64,000 nt of DNA. Origin: JAPHTQ01 sp050299175 (GTDB taxonomy: Bacteria; Pseudomonadota; Gammaproteobacteria; Thiohalomonadales; Thiohalomonadaceae). Below the pieces are notes generated by a model that was given only the letters and a program-made list of their open reading frames with translations, was not told where the DNA came from and ran no database searches. The translations under genes were made by a program, and so were the position numbers. This document shows, in pieces, positions 5,835 through 13,829 of the stretch; position 1 is the stretch's first letter; each line of letters begins with the position of its first letter. The stretch spans positions 1 to 64,000 of the forward strand of contig JBNKVM010000049.1 of the NCBI GenBank assembly GCA_050299175.1. Reading direction: 5' to 3'.

Positions 5835-6929
5835 ATGTCAGACGAGACTAAGGCCAAAATTGAAGCGGCGCTGAAGGGCTATACCGATCCCTACATGCAG
5901 AAGGATCTGGTCTCCGCCGGTTGTGTTAAGGACGTTACCGTCGACGGTGACAAGGCGAAGATCGACGTTACCCTGGGTTTCCCTGCTGCCGGTTACATCG
6001 AAAAGCTGAAGAGCGAACTCAAGACCCTCGCCGAGGGCGTGGACGGCGTTAGCAGCGCAGAGGTGAATGTGGTGACCAATATCGTTGCCCACTCCGCGCA
6101 GAAGGGCGTCAAGCACATCAAGGGCGTGAAGAACATCATCGCCGTGGCTTCCGGTAAGGGCGGTGTGGGCAAGTCCACCACCTCGGTCAACCTGGCACTG
6201 GCACTGGCTGCTGAAGGCGCTACCGTTGGTATCCTCGATGCCGATATCTACGGTCCTTCCCAGCCGCGCATGATGGGCCTCTCCAACATGAAGCCCGACT
6301 CCCCGGACGGCAAGACCCTGGAGCCGATCGTCAACTACGACGTGCAGTCGATGTCCATCGGCTACCTGATCGAAGAAGACACCCCGATGATCTGGCGTGG
6401 CCCGATGGTCACCCAGGCGCTGGAGCAACTGCTCAACGATACCAACTGGCGTGAGGTGGATTACCTGATCATCGACCTGCCGCCGGGCACCGGTGACACC
6501 CAGCTGACTCTGGCGCAGAAGGTGCCGGTTTCGGGCGCAGTCATCGTCACCACCCCGCAGGACATCGCCCTGCTCGACGCACGCAAGGCCTACAAGATGT
6601 TCGAGAAGGTGGAAGTGCCGGTACTGGGCGTGGTGGAGAACATGTCCATCCACATCTGCTCCAAGTGCGGCAACGAAGAGCGCATCTTCGGCGAAGGCGG
6701 CGGGCAGAAGATGTCGGAAGAGTACGGTATCGATTTCCTCGGCGCGCTGCCGCTGGATATCGCCATCCGCGAAGAGGCCGATGCGGGCAAACCGACCGTG
6801 GCAGCCGATCCGGAGGGTCGTATCTCGGAGATCTACCGCGATATCGCCCGTCACGCCGCGGCCAAGTTGTCGCTCAGTGCGAAAGATTACAGCGCCAAGT
6901 TCCCTAAAATCGTTATCGCTAACGATTAG
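5835..6929 (+). CDS. apbC: Iron-sulfur cluster carrier ATPase (Mrp/ApbC/NBP35)
   Basis: This 364-residue P-loop protein holds and transfers Fe-S clusters to apoproteins in the cytosol. An N-terminal MIP18-like domain (about residues 1-85) precedes the deviant Walker A GKGGVGKST (107-115), the switch ILDADIYGPSQPRMMG and LIIDLPPGTGD. A CxxC pair near residue 275 (ICSKCG) is the cluster-binding motif of the dimer. The ATG at 5835 is chosen because CAGGAG lies 8 nt upstream; an in-frame ATG at 5796 has no such site. A terminator follows at 7126-7163. Confidence 0.95.
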   Translation: MSDETKAKIEAALKGYTDPYMQKDLVSAGCVKDVTVDGDKAKIDVTLGFPAAGYIEKLKSELKTLAEGVDGVSSAEVNVVTNIVAHSAQKGVKHIKGVKNIIAVASGKGGVGKSTTSVNLALALAAEGATVGILDADIYGPSQPRMMGLSNMKPDSPDGKTLEPIVNYDVQSMSIGYLIEEDTPMIWRGPMVTQALEQLLNDTNWREVDYLIIDLPPGTGDTQLTLAQKVPVSGAVIVTTPQDIALLDARKAYKMFEKVEVPVLGVVENMSIHICSKCGNEERIFGEGGGQKMSEEYGIDFLGALPLDIAIREEADAGKPTVAADPEGRISEIYRDIARHAAAKLSLSAKDYSAKFPKIVIAND

Positions 6930-7125
6930 CGCTGCGGCTCTTTTCCACCAGGGCGGTGTTAAAAGCCGGTTGCGAAATGCTCATTTACTCTCTGTAAACT
7001 GCGCTTTCTCACCGACTTTTGCCTAGCCCTGGCGAAAAATCCCTCACAGCGTCCGGAGTGGTTCTGAAGCATCTTTGATGTTTCTGTCTCAGGGCTGCGT
7101 TTGGGGGGCAAACTCCTTATAATAG

Positions 7126-7163
7126 CGGCGGGTCCCGGATAAGCAGGGGCCCGCCGTTTTTTT
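7126..7163 (+). terminator. Rho-independent terminator between apbC and dcd
   Basis: An 11-bp GC-rich stem (7126-7136 and 7146-7156, one non-canonical position) is followed by seven T residues. A TATAAT sequence lies just upstream at about 7118-7123. The terminator ends only 22 bp before the dcd start codon, so dcd needs either read-through or a promoter overlapping this site. Confidence 0.8.
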
Positions 7164-7185
7164 ATCTGCACAAGAAAGGGCGAGG

Positions 7186-7752
7186 ATGAGCATCAAATCG
7201 GACAAGTGGATCCGCCGCATGGCGGAGCAAGAGGGCATGATTGAGCCGTTCGAGGCAGGACAGGTACGCGAGGCCAATGGCGGCCGTATCGTCTCCTATG
7301 GCACTTCCAGCTACGGCTATGACGTGCGCTGTGCCGACGAATTCAAGATCTTCACCAATATCAATTCGGCCATCGTTGATCCCAAGGCGTTCGACCAGAA
7401 CAGCTTTGTCGACGTCAAATCCGATGTCTGCATTATCCCGCCCAACTCCTTCGCCCTGGCGCGTACGGTGGAGTATTTCCGTATCCCGCGCAGCGTATTG
7501 ACCGTCTGTCTGGGCAAATCGACCTATGCCCGCTGCGGCATCATCGTCAACGTCACCCCGCTGGAGCCGGAGTGGGAAGGGCATGTGACCCTGGAGTTTT
7601 CCAACACCACCCCGCTGCCTGCCAAGATCTACGCCAATGAAGGCGTGGCGCAGATGCTGTTCTTCGAATCCGATGAAGTCTGCGAAACCTCCTACAAGGA
7701 CCGTGGCGGTAAATATCAGGGACAGCGCGGCGTTACTCTGCCCCAGACCTAA
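7186..7752 (+). CDS. dcd: dCTP deaminase
   Basis: It deaminates dCTP to dUTP in the pyrimidine deoxynucleotide route to dTTP. The product has 188 residues, the normal length for the trimeric enzyme. Recognisable blocks are SSYGYDVRCADEFKIF (near residue 43), NSFALARTVEYFRIPR (near 86) and the active-site region RCGIIVNVTPLEPEWEGHV with its catalytic glutamate. The ATG follows a GGGCGAGG ribosome binding site. It stands between apbC and the glycosyltransferase cluster without overlap. Confidence 0.95.
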   Translation: MSIKSDKWIRRMAEQEGMIEPFEAGQVREANGGRIVSYGTSSYGYDVRCADEFKIFTNINSAIVDPKAFDQNSFVDVKSDVCIIPPNSFALARTVEYFRIPRSVLTVCLGKSTYARCGIIVNVTPLEPEWEGHVTLEFSNTTPLPAKIYANEGVAQMLFFESDEVCETSYKDRGGKYQGQRGVTLPQT

Positions 7753-7815
7753 GGGCGTCGCATTGCCTGCATCCCTGTGGCGCGGCCACAACAATAAGAA
7801 AGAGCGGTGTAACCT

Positions 7816-9339
7816 ATGTTCGCCACGCTGACGCGCAGCTTTGTCCCTTTCCCCCGCTGGATAACAGTGCTGGTAGCGATCAGCCTGCTCGGCAACATCT
7901 GGGCGCTGCTCTCTTTCAATCTGCTTCCCGACGAGGCCTATTACTGGGTCTGGTCGCAACGTCTGGGGCTGAGCTACTACGATCACCCGCCGCTGGTCGG
8001 CTGGCTGATGTGGCCGTTCACCGAGCTGTTCGGCAACGGTGCCGTGGTGGTCCGTTCCCAGGCCATCCTCTCCTGGCTGGTGGGGGCGGTGATCGGCTAC
8101 GACCTGGCCCGTCGCCTCTATGGCGAACCCGAGGCGGGTGCGCTGGCGGTACTGGTCTGGAGCAGCTTGCCCATCGTTCAGGTCGGTTTCCATATCGTCA
8201 CCCCCGACAGCCCGCTGATTATCTTCACCTGGCTGGTCTACTACTTCGCCTATCTCGCCGTGGCCGAGCGCAAGCCCTCCTTATGGCTGGCGGTGGGCGC
8301 CGCGGTCGGCCTGACTATGCTGGCCAAGTATCCGGCGGTGCTGGTGCTGGGGGGGCTTTTCTTTGCCCTGATCTTCACTCGCGAGGGAAGGGCGCAACTG
8401 GCGACGCGCTGGCCGTGGCTGGGCGTGGGCGTGGCGCTGCTGATTTTCCTGCCGGTGGTGATCTGGAATGCCCAGTACGACTGGATCTCTTTCGCCTTTC
8501 AGTTCTCCCACGGGGTGAAGGAGAAGGTCTCGGGCTCTGCCTGGGAATTGTTCCTGCTGTTTCTTGGCGGCCAGTTGCTGGTGCCTATGCCGTGGAGTTT
8601 CGTTGCCATGCTCTGGGCCAGCTTCCGTCCCGGCAAGCTGGATTCATACAGTCACCTGCTACTTAGTTTTGGATTCTGGACCCCGCTGGTGATCTTTGGT
8701 CTGGCTGGGCTCACCACCACCAGCGCCGCTAACTGGCCGGAGACTGCCTATGTGCCCGGTACGATACTGCTGGCGGGATTGCTGTGGCGCTGGCTCTACT
8801 ATGTCGATGACATTCTTAGTCGCGGCAAGGTGATGCTGGTTTCACTCCTGATGCTTGTCGGCGTTCTGCTGATCGATATGCTGCGCTTCCCCGCGATCTT
8901 CTCATGGTTTGGACTGGAGGAGGCGAAGCAGCGGACGCAGCTGAGCCAGAGTTACGGCTGGGAGTCGGTGCAGCGTGAGTTACGCGTACAACTGCCAGTT
9001 ATCGATGCGCGTTACGGCGCTAACTGCACCATCCTCACCGATAATCACGCCCGGGCCGGAATGGTAGCGTGGCTATTGAACGAACCCTATCGGGTCAACG
9101 TGACCCTCGATACACGGGTCAACCAGTACAATTTGTGGAACCGTGAGCAGCCCCCGGCTGCGCCCTGTCTGTTTCTTGCCAAGTACGATGCGGAGAGCTG
9201 GAAACAGGAGAATATTCCTGCACGAGTCTCCTTGCCGGAAGGGAAGTGGTTACGTATCAAGTTGCTGGAAGTGAATAACCCGGATCACACCACCTCCTGG
9301 TTCGGTTTCTACCTGCCGGATACGGTGTCGACGCGATGA
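7816..9339 (+). CDS. PMT/ArnT-family membrane glycosyltransferase (copy 1)
   Basis: This 507-residue integral membrane protein belongs to the PMT/ArnT superfamily of polyprenyl-phosphate-dependent glycosyltransferases. It has about ten to twelve hydrophobic helices. The first periplasmic loop carries the acidic pair of LLPDEAYYWVWSQ, followed by YYDHPPLVGWL (about residues 40-65), which is characteristic of the family. The C-terminal part (about 370-507) is soluble and probably periplasmic. Such enzymes transfer a sugar from a lipid carrier to lipid A, glycan or protein; the substrate cannot be told here. It overlaps the next gene, a paralogue, by 4 nt (ATGA), so both are one operon. Confidence 0.85.
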   Translation: MFATLTRSFVPFPRWITVLVAISLLGNIWALLSFNLLPDEAYYWVWSQRLGLSYYDHPPLVGWLMWPFTELFGNGAVVVRSQAILSWLVGAVIGYDLARRLYGEPEAGALAVLVWSSLPIVQVGFHIVTPDSPLIIFTWLVYYFAYLAVAERKPSLWLAVGAAVGLTMLAKYPAVLVLGGLFFALIFTREGRAQLATRWPWLGVGVALLIFLPVVIWNAQYDWISFAFQFSHGVKEKVSGSAWELFLLFLGGQLLVPMPWSFVAMLWASFRPGKLDSYSHLLLSFGFWTPLVIFGLAGLTTTSAANWPETAYVPGTILLAGLLWRWLYYVDDILSRGKVMLVSLLMLVGVLLIDMLRFPAIFSWFGLEEAKQRTQLSQSYGWESVQRELRVQLPVIDARYGANCTILTDNHARAGMVAWLLNEPYRVNVTLDTRVNQYNLWNREQPPAAPCLFLAKYDAESWKQENIPARVSLPEGKWLRIKLLEVNNPDHTTSWFGFYLPDTVSTR

Positions 9340-10793
9340 GTCTCTATCGCGCAATCGAACAATCTCCCGCGCGGGCCGCTGTGGTGGTATTGCTGATCAC
9401 GCTGGTGCTACATCTGCTGGTGATGGGCCGCATCGATCTCGGGGTGGATGAAGCCCACTATGCCCTTTACGGCCTGTTCCCGGACTGGAGCTATTTCGAT
9501 CACCCGCCGTTGGTGGGCTGGTTGCAGGCGATCGTGCTGCTTTTCTCCGATAGTGAATTTGCCCTGCGCCTGTGGCCGCTGATTTTTACCGTGCTGTCGA
9601 CCTGGTTGCTTTATCGTCTAACTGGCGAGCTGTTTCCCGCGGCACCGAACTGGACGCCGTTTGTCGCAGTGTTACTGCTCCACTCGGCGTTGATGTTCCA
9701 GTTGCTCGGCGTCGCGATGGTACCGGAAGTTCCGTTGCTGGCAGCAGGCCTCGCGGCAACCCTGTTTCTCTGGCGGGCGGTACAACAGAATCGCTGGCGC
9801 GACTGGTTGTTGCTGGGGGTTATGCTCGGTTTGGCAGGTCTTGCCAAATACACGGCGGTGACCCTGGCGATCGGCACACTGCTTTTTCTGTTGTGGCAGT
9901 CGGGATGGCGCTCTTTATTCAATCCGCGGTTGTGGGTCGCTGCACTGCTGGCGATTGTTTTGGTGTTGCCGGTGTTTTTCTGGAACGCGCAACACGACTG
10001 GATCTCCTTCGCTTATCAGTTGGGGCACGGTCTGCCTGAACGTGATTGGTCCTTACGTCGTTTCGGCCTGGCGTTGGCCGGACAGTTTTTTACCTATGGT
10101 CCCGGCGTCGTTATTTTCGGTATCGCTGCTATCGCCGCCTTCATCACTCGCGGCAATGCTGCGGTACGCCTGTTACTGGCGATGCTCCTGCCGCTGTTTC
10201 TGCTCCTCCTTTGGGGCGCGGGACGGGAAGAGACACTACCTCACTGGACACTGTTGGGCTGGGCTCTGTCGACACCGCTGGCGGCGTGCTGGATTGCAGA
10301 GCAGCTAAATCGGCGCTGGTTGCGGAACACTGCGCGGGGTTCTGCGGTCTATGCGGTTCTGTTTGTGCTGTTGGTGCATTTTATGTTGTTTGCACCGCAG
10401 GTGATTCCTTTCACGCCACTGAAACACCCGCTTGGTGATATGCTCGGTTGGCGCCAGGCGGCACAGCATGCTCTGCAGTTACAACAGCAACAAGCTGGCA
10501 GTGTGATCACCATGGGCAACTGGGCTACCGCCAGCCGGATTGCCTGGTATGCGCGTCCGGCCACAGTCAAGGTGGCCGATGATCGTTACGATCAGTTCGA
10601 TATCTGGTACGGTGCTCCGGATTCCGCCGACAGGGCATTGTTGATTGTCCCCGATTATCTGCAGGGGCGGGACGAACTGAACGGCATTGCACGGTTTGAG
10701 CAGTGCGCGTTACTGGATGAGTTTACGTACAGGTTGGCGGATAAACCTGTCCATTTTTTCAAGTATCATCTTTGCCACGGGTACCATGGATAA
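9336..10793 (+). CDS. PMT/ArnT-family membrane glycosyltransferase (copy 2)
   Basis: This 485-residue paralogue of the preceding gene has the same loop pattern (VDEAHYALYGL, then YFDHPPLVGWL). It shares the later WNAQHDWISFAYQLGHG block, which matches WNAQYDWISFAFQFSHG in copy 1. The pair therefore arose by tandem duplication and then diverged. Many membrane helices are followed by a C-terminal periplasmic segment. The start overlaps the stop of copy 1 and the end overlaps the start of the next gene by 8 nt. Translational coupling across all three suggests they work in one envelope-modifying pathway. Confidence 0.85.
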   Translation: MSLYRAIEQSPARAAVVVLLITLVLHLLVMGRIDLGVDEAHYALYGLFPDWSYFDHPPLVGWLQAIVLLFSDSEFALRLWPLIFTVLSTWLLYRLTGELFPAAPNWTPFVAVLLLHSALMFQLLGVAMVPEVPLLAAGLAATLFLWRAVQQNRWRDWLLLGVMLGLAGLAKYTAVTLAIGTLLFLLWQSGWRSLFNPRLWVAALLAIVLVLPVFFWNAQHDWISFAYQLGHGLPERDWSLRRFGLALAGQFFTYGPGVVIFGIAAIAAFITRGNAAVRLLLAMLLPLFLLLLWGAGREETLPHWTLLGWALSTPLAACWIAEQLNRRWLRNTARGSAVYAVLFVLLVHFMLFAPQVIPFTPLKHPLGDMLGWRQAAQHALQLQQQQAGSVITMGNWATASRIAWYARPATVKVADDRYDQFDIWYGAPDSADRALLIVPDYLQGRDELNGIARFEQCALLDEFTYRLADKPVHFFKYHLCHGYHG

Positions 10794-12540
10794 ATATAAC
10801 CAACAAAAATTTGTCGATACGATACGTTCGCCATGGAACTGGGGTGTGCTGCTCGTTCTGTCGTTGGCAGTGGTGCTGGTTTATGCCTTTGACGCCAATC
10901 TTGCACTGTTTCATCTGTTCAATGGACTAAGTCGCTATACCGGCAGTTGGCTCTGGGCTAACCTCACCACCTTCGGTGATTCGCTGGTGATCTTTTCTCT
11001 GGCGTTGTTACTGGTGGAACGTCGGCCACAACTGCTCTGGGTGTTGATGTTCTCTGCCATCATCAGCACGCTGATCGTGCATGGACTCAAGGAGTGGACG
11101 CTGGTGATGCGGCCGCCGGGCACGCTGGCACCTGATGAGTTGATCGTGATCGGTACCCCCCATCGCGCGGTCTCTTTCCCCTCAGGTCACACCACCGCCG
11201 CCTTCAGTCTGGTGGCGTTGTTGGTGTTGCAACGCACCTTCGTCACATACTGGAAATTAGCACTACTTGCGGCGGCGGCTGTGGTTGGCATCTCACGTAT
11301 GGCAGTTGGGGTGCACTGGCCATACGATGTTCTCGGCGGTGCGTTTATCGGTTGGTTATCGGTTCTCATTGCTTACTATTTTGTGCCACGCATCGCCTGG
11401 GGTGTTTCGGATTCGGCGCAGCGTTTCTTTACCGTATTGTTGTTGTTTGCAGCCGTTAGCCTGCTGTTCTACCACGACAGCGGTTATGCACAGGCGCGGT
11501 GGTTGGAGATGGTTATCGCTGCTGCCTGCATCGCTGCCTCGTTCCGCAACGTGCGTACCCTGTTTGCACGCAAGAGTGTTGTCGAAGTCGAGCAGGATGA
11601 GGAAATCGGCGAGGAGACGGAGAAACGTTCGCCCTGGGGTGCATTGATCCGTATCGTGGTGACGTTATTAATTCTTGGCCTGATCTTCCGTGAAATTGAG
11701 TTCGAGAAGGTACTGGCAAACGTCAAGGATATCGTGCCGCGTTTGCTGTTGCTGGGCATTGTGTTCCAGTTGCTGAGCACGGCCCTGGCAGCCTACCGTT
11801 GGTATCTGGTCATGCGTCCGCTTGGCTATGTTCACGATTTTGGTTTTTATCTGCGCAGCTATTTCAAAGGGGCCTTCTTCAACCAGGGATTGCCGACCAG
11901 TATCGGTGGTGATGCTATCCGCGTGGTTGATGTGGCGCGGCAGGGCTGCCGCAAGCGTGATGCCTTTTACGGGGTGTTCATTGATCGTGTATTGGGATTG
12001 GTAGGTCTGTTGATTCTGAATCTTGCGGCCAACGCATTAAACCCCAACCTCCTGCCCAAGGGGGTATTTCTGACCATCAATCTACTGGTGGCCTGTGGGG
12101 TTCTCGGGTTCATCGTATTGCTGTTGCTGCGTCGTCTGGAGTGGCTTAAACGCTGGCGCATCACCCGCCTGTTCCATACCATCTCGGTGAATCTCTCCCA
12201 GGTGTTGGTGACGCCGCGCGATTACTTTGTGCAGATTGGTCTTTCTGTTGCGGTGCATTTCCTTTCGCTGTTGGCGATTTTCCTGATAGGACGCAGTATC
12301 GAAATGCCGTTTGATCTGCTGACTTTCCTGATCGTCGTACCGCCGGTGTTATTGCTGACTCTGGTTCCGGTGTCATTGGCAGGGTGGGGTGTTCGCGAAA
12401 AAGCAATGATAGTCTTGTTCACCATGATTGGCGCGGATAAGGTAAGTGCGTTAACCATGTCTATTCTTTACGGGTTGGTGCTGGTCATCGCCAGTCTGCC
12501 CGGCCTTCAGGTTTACCTGAAGGGCAAGCACAACATTTGA
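10786..12540 (+). CDS. PAP2 phosphatase fused to LPG-synthase-like membrane domain
   Basis: This 584-residue membrane protein joins two modules. Residues 1-235 form a PAP2-type lipid phosphatase with all three signature pieces: K102-x6-RP110, PSGH at 132-135, and SRx5Hx3D with S170, R171, H177 and D181. Residues about 310-580 form an UPF0104/AglD-type membrane domain (lysylphosphatidylglycerol-synthase TM family) with the SYFKGAFFNQGLPTSIGGD block. A charged linker with many Glu residues joins them. The PAP2 part may recycle undecaprenyl diphosphate or dephosphorylate a lipid for the neighbouring glycosyltransferases (inference). An open frame runs 33 codons upstream inside the previous gene; ATG 10786 is the better start. 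Confidence 0.85.
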   Translation: MDKYNQQKFVDTIRSPWNWGVLLVLSLAVVLVYAFDANLALFHLFNGLSRYTGSWLWANLTTFGDSLVIFSLALLLVERRPQLLWVLMFSAIISTLIVHGLKEWTLVMRPPGTLAPDELIVIGTPHRAVSFPSGHTTAAFSLVALLVLQRTFVTYWKLALLAAAAVVGISRMAVGVHWPYDVLGGAFIGWLSVLIAYYFVPRIAWGVSDSAQRFFTVLLLFAAVSLLFYHDSGYAQARWLEMVIAAACIAASFRNVRTLFARKSVVEVEQDEEIGEETEKRSPWGALIRIVVTLLILGLIFREIEFEKVLANVKDIVPRLLLLGIVFQLLSTALAAYRWYLVMRPLGYVHDFGFYLRSYFKGAFFNQGLPTSIGGDAIRVVDVARQGCRKRDAFYGVFIDRVLGLVGLLILNLAANALNPNLLPKGVFLTINLLVACGVLGFIVLLLLRRLEWLKRWRITRLFHTISVNLSQVLVTPRDYFVQIGLSVAVHFLSLLAIFLIGRSIEMPFDLLTFLIVVPPVLLLTLVPVSLAGWGVREKAMIVLFTMIGADKVSALTMSILYGLVLVIASLPGLQVYLKGKHNI

Positions 12541-12550
12541 GGTTTGTGGT

Positions 12551-13765
12551 ATGAAAGTCGATACGATGAGGAAAGTGGATTACTTCGCGGGCGTGCCGCT
12601 TTGCTTCCTCGTTTCCCTGTGGTTGAAACTGTGGCGTTTGTTTTTCTATCGCGATCAGGTGAAACCGAAAAAGGTATTGCTGGTTGAGCTGTCAGAAATG
12701 GGCAGCGCGATTCTGGTCGACCCGGCTATGCGTAAACTACAGCAGAATGGTGCCGAACTCTTTTTCGTTATTTTCGATAAAAACGCCGCCAGTCTGAGAT
12801 TGCTCGGTACGGTTCCTGAAGAGAATGTCTTTACTATCCGTGAAACGGGTTTGGTTTCGTTGGCCGTAGATACGCTGCGCTTTCTCTTCTGGGCTCGACG
12901 TGTCGGTATCGACACGGTTATCGATCTGGAACTGTTTTCCCGTTACAGCGCGCTACTCACCGGAATGTGCGGCGCAATCAATCGGATCGGCTACCACGCC
13001 TTTCATAACGAAGGTCTCTATCGCGGTGACATGTTGAGCCACAAAGTGGCCTACAACCCGCACATGCATATCGCCAAGAACTTCATTGCTCTGGTGAACG
13101 CGGTGTTGAGTGACCGCCCTGAGTTACCCTATTCCAAAACGCTGATTAGTGACGATGAGATCCAGCTGGCCCGAGTCGAGCACGACGCAGCTGATCTGGA
13201 AGCGATGCGCCAGCGAGTACGTGAGGATTATGCCGACTTCGACCCGGCGAAACATCGGCTGGTGCTGATTAATCCCAACGCCAGTGAGCTATTGATCCAG
13301 CGACGCTGGATGCCGGAGCGTTATATCGAACTGATGCGCCGCATCCTCGCCGAGCATGAAGACGTGCTGGTAGTCATCACCGGCGCCCCGGCCGAGCGCG
13401 AAGAGGCGGCGGAGTTGAAAGCGCGTGTGGACCACGAGCGCTGTATCAATTTTGCCGGACGGGTCAAGTTTGCCGAGCTGACCTCGCTCTACGGGATTTC
13501 CAAACTGATGGTGAGTAACGATTCAGGGCCGGGGCATTTCTCCGCGGTTACGGCGATGCCCAGTTTCGTCATATTCGGACCTGAAACCCCGAAGCTCTAT
13601 GGTTCCTTGGGTAACTCCACACCGATCTTTGCCGGGCTGGCCTGTTCCCCCTGTGTTAGCGCCTCCAATCACCGCAAGACGCCCTGCCACGACAATGTCT
13701 GTTTGCAGGTGATCACCGTCGATCAGGTTTATGACACAATTCTTCCCACACTGAATGCTGAGTGA
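12551..13765 (+). CDS. Glycosyltransferase family 9 (heptosyltransferase-like)
   Basis: The 404-residue protein has a GT9 GT-B fold. After an N-terminal hydrophobic stretch (about residues 12-32) that may attach it to the membrane come KKVLLVELSEMGSAILVDPAM (from about 40) and NPNASELLIQRRWMPERYIEL (near 240). The sugar-nucleotide end LMVSNDSGPGHFSAV is near 320 and VIFGPETPKLYGSLG follows it. The cysteines of CSPCVSASNHRKTPCHDNVC near 375 are typical of this subfamily. The usual job is adding heptose or another sugar to lipopolysaccharide core. It follows the PAP2 fusion by 10 bp, so it ends the envelope operon, closed by the terminator at 13781. Confidence 0.85.
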   Translation: MKVDTMRKVDYFAGVPLCFLVSLWLKLWRLFFYRDQVKPKKVLLVELSEMGSAILVDPAMRKLQQNGAELFFVIFDKNAASLRLLGTVPEENVFTIRETGLVSLAVDTLRFLFWARRVGIDTVIDLELFSRYSALLTGMCGAINRIGYHAFHNEGLYRGDMLSHKVAYNPHMHIAKNFIALVNAVLSDRPELPYSKTLISDDEIQLARVEHDAADLEAMRQRVREDYADFDPAKHRLVLINPNASELLIQRRWMPERYIELMRRILAEHEDVLVVITGAPAEREEAAELKARVDHERCINFAGRVKFAELTSLYGISKLMVSNDSGPGHFSAVTAMPSFVIFGPETPKLYGSLGNSTPIFAGLACSPCVSASNHRKTPCHDNVCLQVITVDQVYDTILPTLNAE

Positions 13766-13780
13766 TTCTGACAATACAAT

Positions 13781-13809
13781 AAAAAAGGCGGCCATTGGCC
13801 GCCTTTTTT
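13781..13809. terminator. Bidirectional terminator
   Basis: Perfect 13-bp arms (13781-13793 and 13797-13809) around ATT have an A-run on the left and a T-run on the right. It serves both the GT9 gene from the left and the SLC13 permease gene from the right. Confidence 0.9.
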
Positions 13810-13829
13810 ATTGGTGTTGCTAGCGCTGG

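Noticed and set aside
5838..6854. 338-codon minus-strand frame antisense to apbC
   Set aside because: Shadow of apbC; the product is His/Asp-rich without a domain pattern.
7162..8193. 343-codon minus-strand frame across dcd and the first glycosyltransferase
   Set aside because: It covers two genes with strong family signatures on the other strand and shows no protein-like motif.
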